6,522 nucleotides of DNA from an uncultured Verrucomicrobiales bacterium (GTDB lineage Bacteria > Verrucomicrobiota > Verrucomicrobiae > Limisphaerales > CANJSG01): positions 1 to 6,522 of the forward strand of contig CAMLMI010000273.1 in NCBI GenBank assembly GCA_946480965.1, written 5' to 3'. This document shows, in pieces, positions 1-6,374 of the stretch. Both the position numbers and the translations under genes were made by a program. The notes under the pieces are model-generated. The model was not told the origin of the DNA. It made no database searches and saw only the letters and a list, made by a program, of their open reading frames with translations. How positions within the stretch are numbered: position 1 is the stretch's first letter; every line of letters begins with the position of its first letter.

Positions 1-2
1 CG

Positions 3-1715
3 CTGCTGCTCGATCCCGAAGGCGATGTTTTCGCCTGGGGCCAGAACGACTCCGGCGCGGTCGGCGTAAAAGCTTCCGGTGTCGTGACCGCGCCCGCGAA
101 GGTTGTGTTGCCCGTTCCCGTCGCCTCTGTCGCCGCCACGCTTTGGCAGAGCTTCGCGCTCGGCACCGACGGTGCGCTGTGGACTTGGGGTTCGCTCGAC
201 GGCCCCATGCCGCCCTTCCCGGGCGAACCGCCGCCCGACCACTCCACCCCACGTCCCATCGCCTTGGCCCAGCCGTTGACCGCGCTCTCCGGCGGCGGTT
301 GGCACACGCTCGGGCTCGATGCGACGGGCCAGCTCTGGACTTGGGGCCGCAACGAACACGGCCAACTCGGGCTCGGCCATCGTCAGTTCATCGCTGCGCC
401 GCAGGCCGTTCCTGGAACGCAGTTCCAAGCCGTGTCCGGCGGTCTGTTGCACAGCCTCGCCTTGGACGCAGACGGCCGCGTGTGGTCGTGGGGCCGCAAT
501 GACCAAGGGCAGCTTGGGCGAACCGGTGCGCAGGAGATTCCCGAAGAAGTCGCGCTTCCAGAGAACATTGCTTTCCGCAGCGTCGCAGCGGGCGGCGCGC
601 ATTCGCTGGCCTTGACCACCAACGGCCAGCTCTGGGGCTGGGGCCACAATGTCTTTCACCAGCTCGGGAGCCGCGCGCCGGACAGCGGGTTGGCCCCGCA
701 AGCTGTGAGCGGCTTGCCCACCATCGACGCCGTGGCCGCCGGTTCGCACCACACCGTGGCGCTGGACCAAAGCGGCGCGGTGTGGTTCCTCGGCCGTGAA
801 CCGGTTTCGTCAACCCCGGTGCTCGCGCGCATCGAAGGCTTGGCCAACGTGCGCACCATTGTCGCGGGCCGTGCGCACAGCGTTGCGGCGACGGCCGAAG
901 GCGATGTGTATGTCTGGGGCGCGAACCTTCCCGTGATCGGCGGCGGCGGCGAGACGGTGCTGCTCACCCTGGCCAGCGAGCTGCCCATCATCACCCACCG
1001 CACGAACATCGTGATCGTGCCTGAGGCCTTCCTGGACCGGATCGTCCAGCAGGAGCTGCGCAGCGTGGTGACGACCAACTCCGTGCCCGTCTGGCGCCAT
1101 TGGAACCGCCACGAACTGCTGGCCATCGACTACGCTCAGAACCCAGCCGCACCCGTGCTGCGCGATGCGGTGGAACTGCCCGGCGCGCTCGAAGGCGTCT
1201 CCCACGCGGGCGCGCTGCTCTACTGCCTCCAGCAACCCGGCTCGTTCTCAACCAACGGGCCAAGCTCACAGCTCCACGCCTTGGCCTACGACGGTCTCGC
1301 CGCGCATCTGGTGGACAGCCTCGTCCTCACCAGTAACCGCAACCAACACCTCCCGCTCCTCGCAGTCGCCGACGACGGCTTGGTCGTCACGGCACGGACC
1401 GCAGGAACCACCAACTTCGTCAGCCACCTGGAAACCTGGCACCTCAATCCACAAGGCCGCTTCACCCGCTTGGGCCAACACGCCTCGGCGCAGATTCCGG
1501 ACACGCTGATCCTCCGCGATCAAACGGTGGTTCTCCGCGCCCAGAACCAGCTCGTGGCCTTGGACGTCTCCCAACCCGCCGCCCCCACGCCGCTCCCGAT
1601 CAATCCCGCCACCGACTGTCTCTGGCTCGACCTCACCCGCCTGCAAGGCACCCGCCCCACCGGCCTTTGGCTCCCCGCCGGAGAGCCGGGCTCTCTTCCG
1701 TTGCTGCAGCCGTGA
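3..1715 (+). CDS. RCC1-repeat beta-propeller protein with LVIVD-like C-terminal region, 5'-truncated by the window edge
   Basis: The reading frame is open from the first complete codon of the window, and the residues before the GTG at 84 already form an RCC1 motif (DVFAWGQNDSGAVG). That GTG is therefore internal and the true start lies upstream. Counting from the GTG, further RCC1 units (a small-hydrophobic run, then DG-x-VWxWG-xNxxGQLG) lie near residues 24-38, 74-96, 123-145, 173-195, 223-240 and 265-280. Together with the edge unit this makes seven, the number of blades in classical RCC1. The sixth is degenerate (VWFLGREP). Residues 300-543 lack RCC1 motifs. They contain two segments of the type LLAIDYAQNPAAP and LVALDVSQPAAP, which resemble LVIVD-type propeller repeats. 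In bacteria RCC1-repeat proteins are usually secreted or surface-associated with no known ligand. The export signal, if any, is outside the window. The domain call is firm; the cellular role is unknown. Confidence 0.9.
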   Translation: MLLDPEGDVFAWGQNDSGAVGVKASGVVTAPAKVVLPVPVASVAATLWQSFALGTDGALWTWGSLDGPMPPFPGEPPPDHSTPRPIALAQPLTALSGGGWHTLGLDATGQLWTWGRNEHGQLGLGHRQFIAAPQAVPGTQFQAVSGGLLHSLALDADGRVWSWGRNDQGQLGRTGAQEIPEEVALPENIAFRSVAAGGAHSLALTTNGQLWGWGHNVFHQLGSRAPDSGLAPQAVSGLPTIDAVAAGSHHTVALDQSGAVWFLGREPVSSTPVLARIEGLANVRTIVAGRAHSVAATAEGDVYVWGANLPVIGGGGETVLLTLASELPIITHRTNIVIVPEAFLDRIVQQELRSVVTTNSVPVWRHWNRHELLAIDYAQNPAAPVLRDAVELPGALEGVSHAGALLYCLQQPGSFSTNGPSSQLHALAYDGLAAHLVDSLVLTSNRNQHLPLLAVADDGLVVTARTAGTTNFVSHLETWHLNPQGRFTRLGQHASAQIPDTLILRDQTVVLRAQNQLVALDVSQPAAPTPLPINPATDCLWLDLTRLQGTRPTGLWLPAGEPGSLPLLQP

Positions 1716-1763
1716 ACCAAACCCACAGCTTGGCGGTCTCAGATCCGTTCTCAGCTCCCGAGG

Positions 1764-1793
1764 TTGTATTTTGCCGCCGCCCGGCGCTATAGG
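1764..1793 (+). promoter_or_regulatory. weak candidate promoter for the lipoprotein gene
   Basis: TTGTAT at 1764-1769 and TATAGG at 1788-1793 are separated by 18 bp and would give a leader of about 65 nt before the ATG at 1863. Each hexamer is a poor match to the sigma-70 consensus (3 and 4 of 6). The rest of the 147-bp gap between the two plus-strand genes (1716-1862) shows nothing else I can name. Position is the main support. Confidence 0.18.
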
Positions 1794-1862
1794 GGAGAGC
1801 GTGAATGATGGCCCTGCCGTCGTTTTCGGGGCTCGCGTGAAACCTCAACCCGCTCACTCGAA

Positions 1863-2384
1863 ATGAATGCCTCCCGAATCCTCGCACTGAAAAGCCTCTT
1901 GCCCGTCGGCGCCATCGCGCTCCTCACGTCCGGTTGCGATGACGACACCGTGATTCCGCCCAAACTCAAGGGTCTGCCCCGTGGCACTTCCCAGATGGAC
2001 GTCTATGGCCGCTGGATGCAGAAGCTCGACACGCTCGGTCGAGGCCAATACCGGATGGTCTATCTCCTGGAATACGCCCCGGCCGGCACCGAAGTCCGCA
2101 CCAACAACAAGACCGGTGCCGTGACCCAGGGAACGCTGACGCCGTTGGATTCCGCCCAGATCGCGACCTTCTTTTCGGTGGCCAACAATCGCGCCACCCT
2201 CTCCAACCCGGACAGCACCACCGACGTGACTGGAAGGGCCTCGGTCAGCATTGCCCCGGTCTCCGGCCCCGGCGGCTCCGAGACGCTTTCGATCACCATC
2301 TACTACACGAACACCTTCTCCGCTCCGCTCGTCGATACCGACAGCTTCGAGGTCGATCTTCGCGCCGCGACCACCTTCGAGTAA
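1863..2384 (+). CDS. small predicted lipoprotein, possibly Ig-like fold
   Basis: A 173-residue protein with a classical lipoprotein signal. It has a positively charged start (R5, K10), a hydrophobic stretch at about 12-21, then LLTSGC with the lipidated cysteine at residue 25. The -3 position is Thr, so the lipobox is slightly off consensus. The mature protein would begin Cys-Asp-Asp-Asp. In E. coli an Asp at +2 retains lipoproteins in the inner membrane, but whether that rule holds here is unknown. The rest is rich in Thr, Ser and Val. The C-terminal half (about 115-165) has alternating hydrophobic strands and a TDVTGRASVSI segment reminiscent of bacterial Ig-like (Big-type) domains, which is only a suggestion. 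The ATG at 1863 is chosen because the signal peptide starts there. No Shine-Dalgarno sequence precedes it. I recognise no named family. The next gene downstream is convergent, so it is probably transcribed alone. Confidence 0.8.
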   Translation: MNASRILALKSLLPVGAIALLTSGCDDDTVIPPKLKGLPRGTSQMDVYGRWMQKLDTLGRGQYRMVYLLEYAPAGTEVRTNNKTGAVTQGTLTPLDSAQIATFFSVANNRATLSNPDSTTDVTGRASVSIAPVSGPGGSETLSITIYYTNTFSAPLVDTDSFEVDLRAATTFE

Positions 2385-2473
2385 GGATCATTGGGATCGA
2401 ATACAGTCTCGCTCACCCTCTCGTAGGCATGAACGGAATGGACTACCACGTCCCTTCCGACGCTCCCGGTATC

Positions 2474-2489
2474 GCCCCGCAACCGGGGC
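2474..2489. terminator. GC-rich hairpin between convergent genes, possible terminator
   Basis: GCCCCG-CAAC-CGGGGC forms a perfect 6-bp stem with a four-base loop. It lies in the 136-bp gap between the stops of the lipoprotein (+) and SUKH (-) genes. There is no clean T-run on either side; the plus-strand downstream sequence is only moderately T-rich (TCTCCAAGTCTTCCTTT). The position fits a bidirectional terminator, but the missing U-tract makes the call tentative. Nothing else is visible in this gap. Confidence 0.35.
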
Positions 2490-2520
2490 TCTCCAAGTCT
2501 TCCTTTGAGCCTTCAGATTC

Positions 2521-2985
2521 CTAGTCTGCTGGGTCGGAAAACGAGTTCTCCTCAAATCTTTCGACCAGAAAGGCACCGATCGATTCCCATTCGCGCTCCT
2601 TTTCCATGGTCTCATGACTGAACAGCATCACTGGACAGTCGCCATCTTCGGTAACTCTCGACAGGTCCAACACGACATAGTCTCCCGATAGATCAAATGC
2701 CACATGGAACACATGATCGGGAAACTCGGGATTGGCGTATTTTGCAGCCTCTTGGTGGGATTGGTGATGCTCCCACAACCGTTCGAGACCCGGGGCCTCG
2801 ATCTCCCCGAAGAACCCGTTCGTCAGCTGTAGGAGTTGGACCCAGCCGGACGGAACCGCCAATGGTATCGACGCAAGGGCCGCCTGAAAACGATCTGCGG
2901 GAAGAGGCCGTTCAAATGCCGACGGATCGACACGTTTTTGATCGTTCAGCTTATTCAACACAGTTGCCAGTGTGACTTTTTCCAT
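2521..2985 (-). CDS. SMI1/KNR4 (SUKH) family protein
   Basis: A 154-residue protein from the ATG at 2985. A TTG at 3024 would add 13 residues, and neither start has a Shine-Dalgarno sequence. Hallmarks of the SUKH fold are visible: VPSGWVQLLQLTNGFF (about 44-59), matching the family's 'LP..y..ll..sNG' core; a hydrophobic strand GDYVVLDLS (about 101-109); CPVMLFSHE (about 117-125); and a closing helix SIGAFLVERF (about 135-144). In bacteria SUKH proteins are often immunity proteins for polymorphic toxins or contact-dependent systems, and others are of unknown function. Here no toxin gene is adjacent, so an immunity role is only a family-level possibility. The gene is less GC-rich than tyrS upstream (30 of 60 bases in a hand-counted sample, against 41 of 60 in tyrS), which suggests transfer. 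It lies downstream of tyrS on the same strand, 123 bp from its stop, and could be co-transcribed. Confidence 0.82.
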   Translation of the reverse strand: MEKVTLATVLNKLNDQKRVDPSAFERPLPADRFQAALASIPLAVPSGWVQLLQLTNGFFGEIEAPGLERLWEHHQSHQEAAKYANPEFPDHVFHVAFDLSGDYVVLDLSRVTEDGDCPVMLFSHETMEKEREWESIGAFLVERFEENSFSDPAD

Positions 2986-3108
2986 GGGAGTTCGGCTTGC
3001 ACGGGTTCCTTTGACGCTCGGCAAAGAAACCCGATCCGATATGGACTCGGCAAGAAATCCTTCCGTGATCCACTCTAAGAATCGGTGCTGGGATCGTTCG
3101 GGCGACTG

Positions 3109-4389
3109 TCACTTCGCCGTCACCACGGCGTAGTTCTTCTTTCCCTTCCGCAACAGCAGGTGTTTGCCGAAGAGCAGGTCGTTTGTGGTCACGGCGCGCT
3201 GGAAGTTGGCTTCGCGGATGTTGTTCACGGAGACGCCGCCGCCTTCGACATCCTTGCGGGCCTGGCCCTTGGACTGGCTCAAGCCGGCGTGGACGAGGAG
3301 TTCCACTAACGGAATGCCCGCGCCTTCCAGCTTGGCCTTCTCGATGTCCTTGGTCGGCACTTCGCCGGCCACGTCGTTGAAGACCGATTCGCTGATCCCC
3401 TCCAGTCCACCACCGAACAGGATGTCGCTGGCGCGCTGGGCGTCGAGCGTGCCCTGCTCGCCGTGGATGAGATCGGTGGCGGCTTTGGCCAACGCCTTGT
3501 GGGCGATGCGGGCGCCGGGATTGGCGTTGTGCTGGGCTTCGAGCGACTCGATCTCTTCGCGGCCGAGGAAGGTGAAGAACTTGAGATACTTCACCACGTC
3601 GCGGTCGTCGGTGTTGATCCAGAACTGGTAGAAGCGATAGACGCTGGTCCGTTTGGGATCGAGCCAGACGGCGCCGCCCTCGCTCTTGCCGAACTTGGTG
3701 CCGTCGGCCTTGGTGATGAGCGGGAGGGTGAGGCCGAAGGCGTATTGGCCGAGCTTCTTGCGGATGAGATCGATGCCGGCGGTGATGTTGCCCCACTGGT
3801 CGCTGCCGCCGATCTGGAGGTCGCAGTTGAAGGCCTGCTTCAGGTGCATGAAGTCGAAGGCCTGAAGGAGCTGGTAGCTGAACTCGGTGTAGCTGATGCC
3901 GACGTCGCGGTCCTCCATGCGGGCGCGCACGGATTCCTTCTGGACCATTTGGTTCACGGTAAAGTGCTTTCCGATCTCGCGGAGGAAATCGAGGAAGCTG
4001 ATCGGCGCGGTCCAGTCGGCGTTGTCCACGAGACGGGCGGGATTGCCGGTCGCGTTGAAGTCCAGCAGGCGGGCGAGCTGGGGCTTCACGGCGTCCACGT
4101 TGGCCTTGATCTGGTCCTTGGTCAGGAGCTGGCGTTCGGCGGACTTGCCGCTCGGATCGCCGATGCTGCCGGTGGCGCCGCCGGCGACGGCGATGGGGTG
4201 GTGGCCGAGAATCTGGAAGCGGCGCAGGGCGATGAGCGGGACGATGTGGCCGACGTGAAGGGAATCGGCCGTGGGATCGAAGCCGCAATAGAGCGTGACG
4301 GGAGCGGTGGCGAGCCGTTTGAGCAGCTCGGGTTTGTCGGTGCAGTCGGCGATGAGGCCGCGCCATTCCAGCTCGTCGTAGATGTTCAT
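3109..4389 (-). CDS. tyrS: tyrosyl-tRNA synthetase
   Basis: A 426-residue class I aminoacyl-tRNA synthetase that activates tyrosine with ATP and charges tRNA-Tyr in the cytoplasm. The N-terminal Rossmann catalytic domain shows Tyr34 and Asp38 in LYCGFDPTADSLHVGH, with the HIGH signature as HVGH at 45-48. The tyrosine pocket segment YTEFSYQLLQAFDF lies at about 167-180, GGSDQWGNI at 194-202, and the KMSKS-type loop as KFGKS at 232-236. An alpha-helical middle region follows. An S4 RNA-binding domain occupies about 357-420 (LVELLVHAGLSQSKGQARK and VSVNN). Length and motif order match the bacterial TyrRS form with a C-terminal S4 domain, so it appears intact. The ATG at 4389 is right for the family's N-terminus. 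No Shine-Dalgarno sequence precedes it (CCGCCCTCAG). It is divergent from the HAD gene across a repeat-filled spacer, and the SUKH gene follows on the same strand. Confidence 0.98.
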   Translation of the reverse strand: MNIYDELEWRGLIADCTDKPELLKRLATAPVTLYCGFDPTADSLHVGHIVPLIALRRFQILGHHPIAVAGGATGSIGDPSGKSAERQLLTKDQIKANVDAVKPQLARLLDFNATGNPARLVDNADWTAPISFLDFLREIGKHFTVNQMVQKESVRARMEDRDVGISYTEFSYQLLQAFDFMHLKQAFNCDLQIGGSDQWGNITAGIDLIRKKLGQYAFGLTLPLITKADGTKFGKSEGGAVWLDPKRTSVYRFYQFWINTDDRDVVKYLKFFTFLGREEIESLEAQHNANPGARIAHKALAKAATDLIHGEQGTLDAQRASDILFGGGLEGISESVFNDVAGEVPTKDIEKAKLEGAGIPLVELLVHAGLSQSKGQARKDVEGGGVSVNNIREANFQRAVTTNDLLFGKHLLLRKGKKNYAVVTAK

Positions 4390-4400
4390 CTGAGGGCGGA

Positions 4401-4429
4401 ATTAACCGGTCCGGCGCGGAAAGCCTCAA
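4401..4429 (-). promoter_or_regulatory. candidate sigma-70-like promoter for tyrS
   Basis: On the minus strand, TTGAGG (complement of 4424-4429) and GTTAAT (complement of 4401-4406) are 17 bp apart, each matching 4 of 6 consensus bases. The start of transcription would fall only about 5-7 nt before the tyrS ATG. This means a very short leader and agrees with the lack of a Shine-Dalgarno site. There is no room in it for a T-box riboswitch. The call rests on pattern and spacing only. Confidence 0.3.
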
Positions 4430-4440
4430 GCGTGGAAACG

Positions 4441-4638
4441 GGGAACCAAGAATGGGCACGAATCTACACGAATTATCCGGACTCTCGTGGTCTGGAGAGC
4501 GGGTGCCTCAACCCGGAGTCCCACTGGACGCTGAGTTCGTGGCCGACCCACCCCTGACCCCTCCGAGGAGGGGTCAGGGGTGGGTTCCGGAACTTCATGT
4601 TCCTGATTCGTGCGGATTCGTGTCCATTCGTGGTTCCC
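4441..4638. repeat. 198-bp intergenic repeat element with 33-bp inverted terminal arms and nested hairpins
   Basis: The arms at 4441-4473 and 4606-4638 are inverted copies with 29 of 33 matching bases. Each arm carries CACGAAT at a 10-bp period: three exact copies in the right arm (minus strand, at 4606-4612, 4616-4622 and 4626-4632), and two exact copies plus one degenerate (CAAGAAT) in the left. Between the arms lie consecutive short stems: CTCTC/GAGAG (4482-4499), CGGGT/ACCCG (4500-4515), GTCC/GGAC (4518-4529), the large hairpin at 4546-4585, and GGAAC/GTTCC (4589-4603). It fills nearly all of the tyrS-HAD spacer and encodes no transposase. It resembles a non-autonomous, MITE-like or BIME-like element. 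From memory, CACGAAT-type repeats are dispersed in verrucomicrobial genomes; I could not check this. Confidence 0.8.
4546..4585. repeat. perfect 19-bp inverted repeat (hairpin) with GA at the centre
   Basis: The left arm 4546-4564 (core CCCACCCCTGACCCCTCC) pairs perfectly with 4567-4585 around a two-base GA centre; in a real RNA hairpin the loop would open to four or more bases. It has no T-run, so it is not a typical intrinsic terminator, and it sits between divergent gene starts where a terminator is not expected. A near-identical left half recurs at the right edge of the window, so it is a mobile or dispersed repeat unit and not a one-off structure. Confidence 0.88.
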
Positions 4639-4671
4639 AGAGTCCGCCGCGAACCGTAGCGTCCGCGCCGC

Positions 4672-5349
4672 ATGATCCGGCTCGTTCTGTTCGACATCGA
4701 TGGCACGCTCATCCACACCAACGCGGCGGGCGTCGTCGCGTTCGGGGAGGTTTTCCGCGAGGAGTTCGGCTTTCCCAAGGCCACGGAAGGCGTCCGCTTT
4801 GCCGGCGGCACCGACACGGGGCTGGCCCGGGGAATCTTCCGAGCGCAGGGGCACGAGCCGTCGCCGGAGGATTTCACCCGCTTCTTCAACCGCTACACCA
4901 CGCGGCTCCAGGAGCTGCTCCGCGAGCTGGGCGGCGGGGTGTTCGACGGGGTGGACCCGTTCATGGACGGGCTGAAAGCCTTGCCGGAACCGCCGACCAT
5001 TGGGCTGCTCACTGGCAATATCCGGCGCGGCGCGGAGATCAAGCTGGGGCACTTCGGCCTCTGGGACCGCTTCGTCTTGGGCGGCTTCGGCGATGACCAC
5101 GAGGATCGCGACGAGATCGCCAAGGTGGCGCACCGGCGCGGGGCGGAACACCGGGGCCAACCGTTGCAGGGCGAGGAGATCCTCGTGATCGGCGACACGC
5201 CGCTGGACGTGCGCTGCGGCCGGGCCATCGGGGCGAAGGTGCTGGCGGTGGCGACGGGGATGTATTCCGTGGCGGAACTCGAAGAGACAAAACCCGACTG
5301 GGCGGTGGCGTCGCTGGCGGGGTTGGATGTAGCAGAAATCGTTGGTTGA
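4672..5349 (+). CDS. HAD-superfamily hydrolase, phosphoglycolate phosphatase-like
   Basis: A 225-residue cytoplasmic phosphatase of the haloacid dehalogenase superfamily. Motif I is FDIDGTL with nucleophile Asp8 and acid/base Asp10. A helical cap region follows (about 16-95). Motif II is LLTGN with Thr114, motif III is the lysine in AEIKLGHFGL (Lys124), and motif IV is VIGDTPLDV with Asp175 and Asp179 for Mg2+. The small helical cap after motif I and the overall length match the Gph/PGPase-like subgroup (type C1 cap). This group dephosphorylates 2-phosphoglycolate or related small phosphate esters, but the true substrate cannot be read from the sequence. The ATG at 4672 puts motif I at the usual distance from the N-terminus. 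No Shine-Dalgarno sequence is present. It is divergent from tyrS, and the next plus-strand gene begins within about 20 bp of, or overlaps, its stop. GC content is high (43 of 60 bases in one counted line), like the other housekeeping genes. Confidence 0.93.
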   Translation: MIRLVLFDIDGTLIHTNAAGVVAFGEVFREEFGFPKATEGVRFAGGTDTGLARGIFRAQGHEPSPEDFTRFFNRYTTRLQELLRELGGGVFDGVDPFMDGLKALPEPPTIGLLTGNIRRGAEIKLGHFGLWDRFVLGGFGDDHEDRDEIAKVAHRRGAEHRGQPLQGEEILVIGDTPLDVRCGRAIGAKVLAVATGMYSVAELEETKPDWAVASLAGLDVAEIVG

Positions 5350-5369
5350 GCTACAATGCGGCGCGAAAT

Positions 5370-5885
5370 ATGAGCGCGCATAACAACGGCTCAGGTCCTC
5401 GGTCGAACAGCTACTCCGAGAATAGGTTTACGAACTGGTCAGACTACGAGCCGTGGAGGCTCGAAGTCCAAGCAGTGTTCAAGCGGTTTGATGGGAGAAT
5501 CGCAAAGCGGCCTGCGTTCCCAAAGATCATTGAGCTGAGTCCTCATGAAGGATTCATCCGACCGTGCACTGCCAGTGGCGTCGAAGCTCAGCTTCTCAAT
5601 ATTTCTCCAGATTTCCTGAAGGAACTGCGTGCCGTGTTCATTTTATCGGGCACAGCAAAGCAGCTGAAAGGCTGGCGACGCTCAAACGCGTTCTGTGGAC
5701 ACTATTGGAGGTCTTGTGTGTTCCTGCATGCCTACCCCTTCGGTCGCGCTGATCTGACATGGCTGCAGCGATTTTATCTGCGCGATGTTTTGATGCATGA
5801 AATCGGGCACCATTTGGATTCGCGGAACATCACACACGAAGACAGAGAACGTTTCGCGGAGCAATTCGCCGAGAGACACGGGTGA
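5370..5885 (+). CDS. putative zinc metallopeptidase-like protein (HEIGHH motif)
   Basis: A 171-residue protein from the ATG at 5370. A TTG at 5346 is also possible; it would add 8 residues and overlap the HAD stop by four bases (TTGA). Near the C-terminus is LMHEIGHHLD, a canonical HExxH zinc-binding motif (His143, Glu144, His147). It is followed by a charged helix RERFAEQFAERHG that could give the third ligand from a Glu (Glu164 or a neighbour), as in gluzincin-type enzymes. Just before it, GHYWRSCVFLHAY resembles the edge strand that often precedes such helices. There is no signal peptide or membrane segment, so it is probably cytoplasmic. I do not recognise a named family and the substrate is unknown. 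GC content is low for this window (28 of 60 in one counted line, 33 of 60 in another), suggesting acquisition. A TACAAT at 5352-5357 is a possible -10 box with no good -35. It could therefore be expressed separately from, or by read-through of, the HAD gene. Confidence 0.72.
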   Translation: MSAHNNGSGPRSNSYSENRFTNWSDYEPWRLEVQAVFKRFDGRIAKRPAFPKIIELSPHEGFIRPCTASGVEAQLLNISPDFLKELRAVFILSGTAKQLKGWRRSNAFCGHYWRSCVFLHAYPFGRADLTWLQRFYLRDVLMHEIGHHLDSRNITHEDRERFAEQFAERHG

Positions 5886-5963
5886 CTCCCAAAAAACACT
5901 CCATGACCTTCGCGGCTTCAATCGGTGCGTCTCGTGGTTCCTCTATCGGAGCTGCCGTGCTGA

Positions 5964-6374
5964 TCAACCGATCCTGAAAGAAATCCGTTGGACCTTGTTC
6001 GGGCCGAAGGCGCTCTTGAGGCGGTCCAGGATTTCGCGGCGGCGGTAGCGGACGATCTCGTCGAGCCAGACGTTGCTGTCCACGGAGACAAAGAGCGTGC
6101 CGTTGCGGATGCCGGTGGGGTTAGCGTGGGCAGCGACCTCGGGGTCCACCAGGGAGCTCCAGACTTTCAGAATCTCCGTCTCGGATTGGCGTTGGTCGAT
6201 GCGCAGGCGCTGGAGGACGCCGGGCATGATGTCGGAGATGGTCTTGCCGGTCTTGAGCCGCGCGCCTTCCTGTTCGGTCGAGTCCGCACGCCGCCACTCC
6301 GCCAAGGCTTCTTCCTTGGCGTTGCGATGGTAGAAAGCCCGGCGCGGGGGCTGTCTGAAGAACGGAATGTTCAC
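5964..6374 (-). CDS. dciA: DUF721 / DciA-family protein, probable replicative helicase loader
   Basis: A 136-residue protein from the GTG at 6374. A GTG at 6401 would add nine residues (MRLLCRGSR) that look less like a natural start, and a GGAAG sits shortly before the 6374 start. No ATG is available upstream. The C-terminal two-thirds match the DUF721/DciA pattern. VWSSLVDPEVAAHANP (about 71-86) corresponds to the family's 'vW..vvG..va.ht.p'. NGTLFVSVDSNVWLDEI (about 91-107) is the 'nG.L.V.v.s..W..eL' block, and the end VQRISFRIG (about 128-136) is the closing strand. DciA is the ancestral bacterial loader of the DnaB helicase, acting at replication start in bacteria that lack DnaC/DnaI. The role is inferred from family membership. 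The gene converges with the metallopeptidase gene across 78 bp, in which I see no clear terminator. Confidence 0.85.
   Translation of the reverse strand: MNIPFFRQPPRRAFYHRNAKEEALAEWRRADSTEQEGARLKTGKTISDIMPGVLQRLRIDQRQSETEILKVWSSLVDPEVAAHANPTGIRNGTLFVSVDSNVWLDEIVRYRRREILDRLKSAFGPNKVQRISFRIG

Noticed and set aside
84..86. GTG as the start of the RCC1 gene
   Set aside because: The frame is open upstream to the window edge and encodes a clear RCC1 motif, so the GTG is an internal codon.
1681..1695. GAGAGCC-G-GGCTCTC inverted repeat as a terminator of the RCC1 gene
   Set aside because: It lies inside the coding sequence before the stop codon, the loop is too small unless the stem opens, and no T-run follows.
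3115..3130. CGCCGT-CACC-ACGGCG hairpin at the end of tyrS
   Set aside because: It falls on conserved C-terminal codons of the S4 region and has no T-run, so it is most likely a by-product of GC-rich coding sequence.
2951..4459. 502-codon minus-strand open frame over tyrS
   Set aside because: Out-of-frame shadow of tyrS, extremely rich in Arg, Pro and His, with no recognisable domain.
3463..4557. 364-codon plus-strand open frame opposite tyrS
   Set aside because: It is antisense to an intact tyrS with all catalytic motifs. The product is a low-complexity mix of Glu, Ala, Gly, Val and Leu, as expected from the complement of GC-rich codons, and it runs on into the repeat element.
4546..4585. 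The perfect hairpin as an intrinsic terminator
   Set aside because: It lies between two divergent gene starts, lacks a T-run, and recurs at another locus, so a repeat element explains it better.
4426..5160. Minus-strand open frames running from the repeat element into the HAD gene
   Set aside because: The translated repeat gives peptides such as NHEWTRIRTN, which come from the CACGAAT repeat and not from a gene. The remainder is antisense to the HAD coding sequence.
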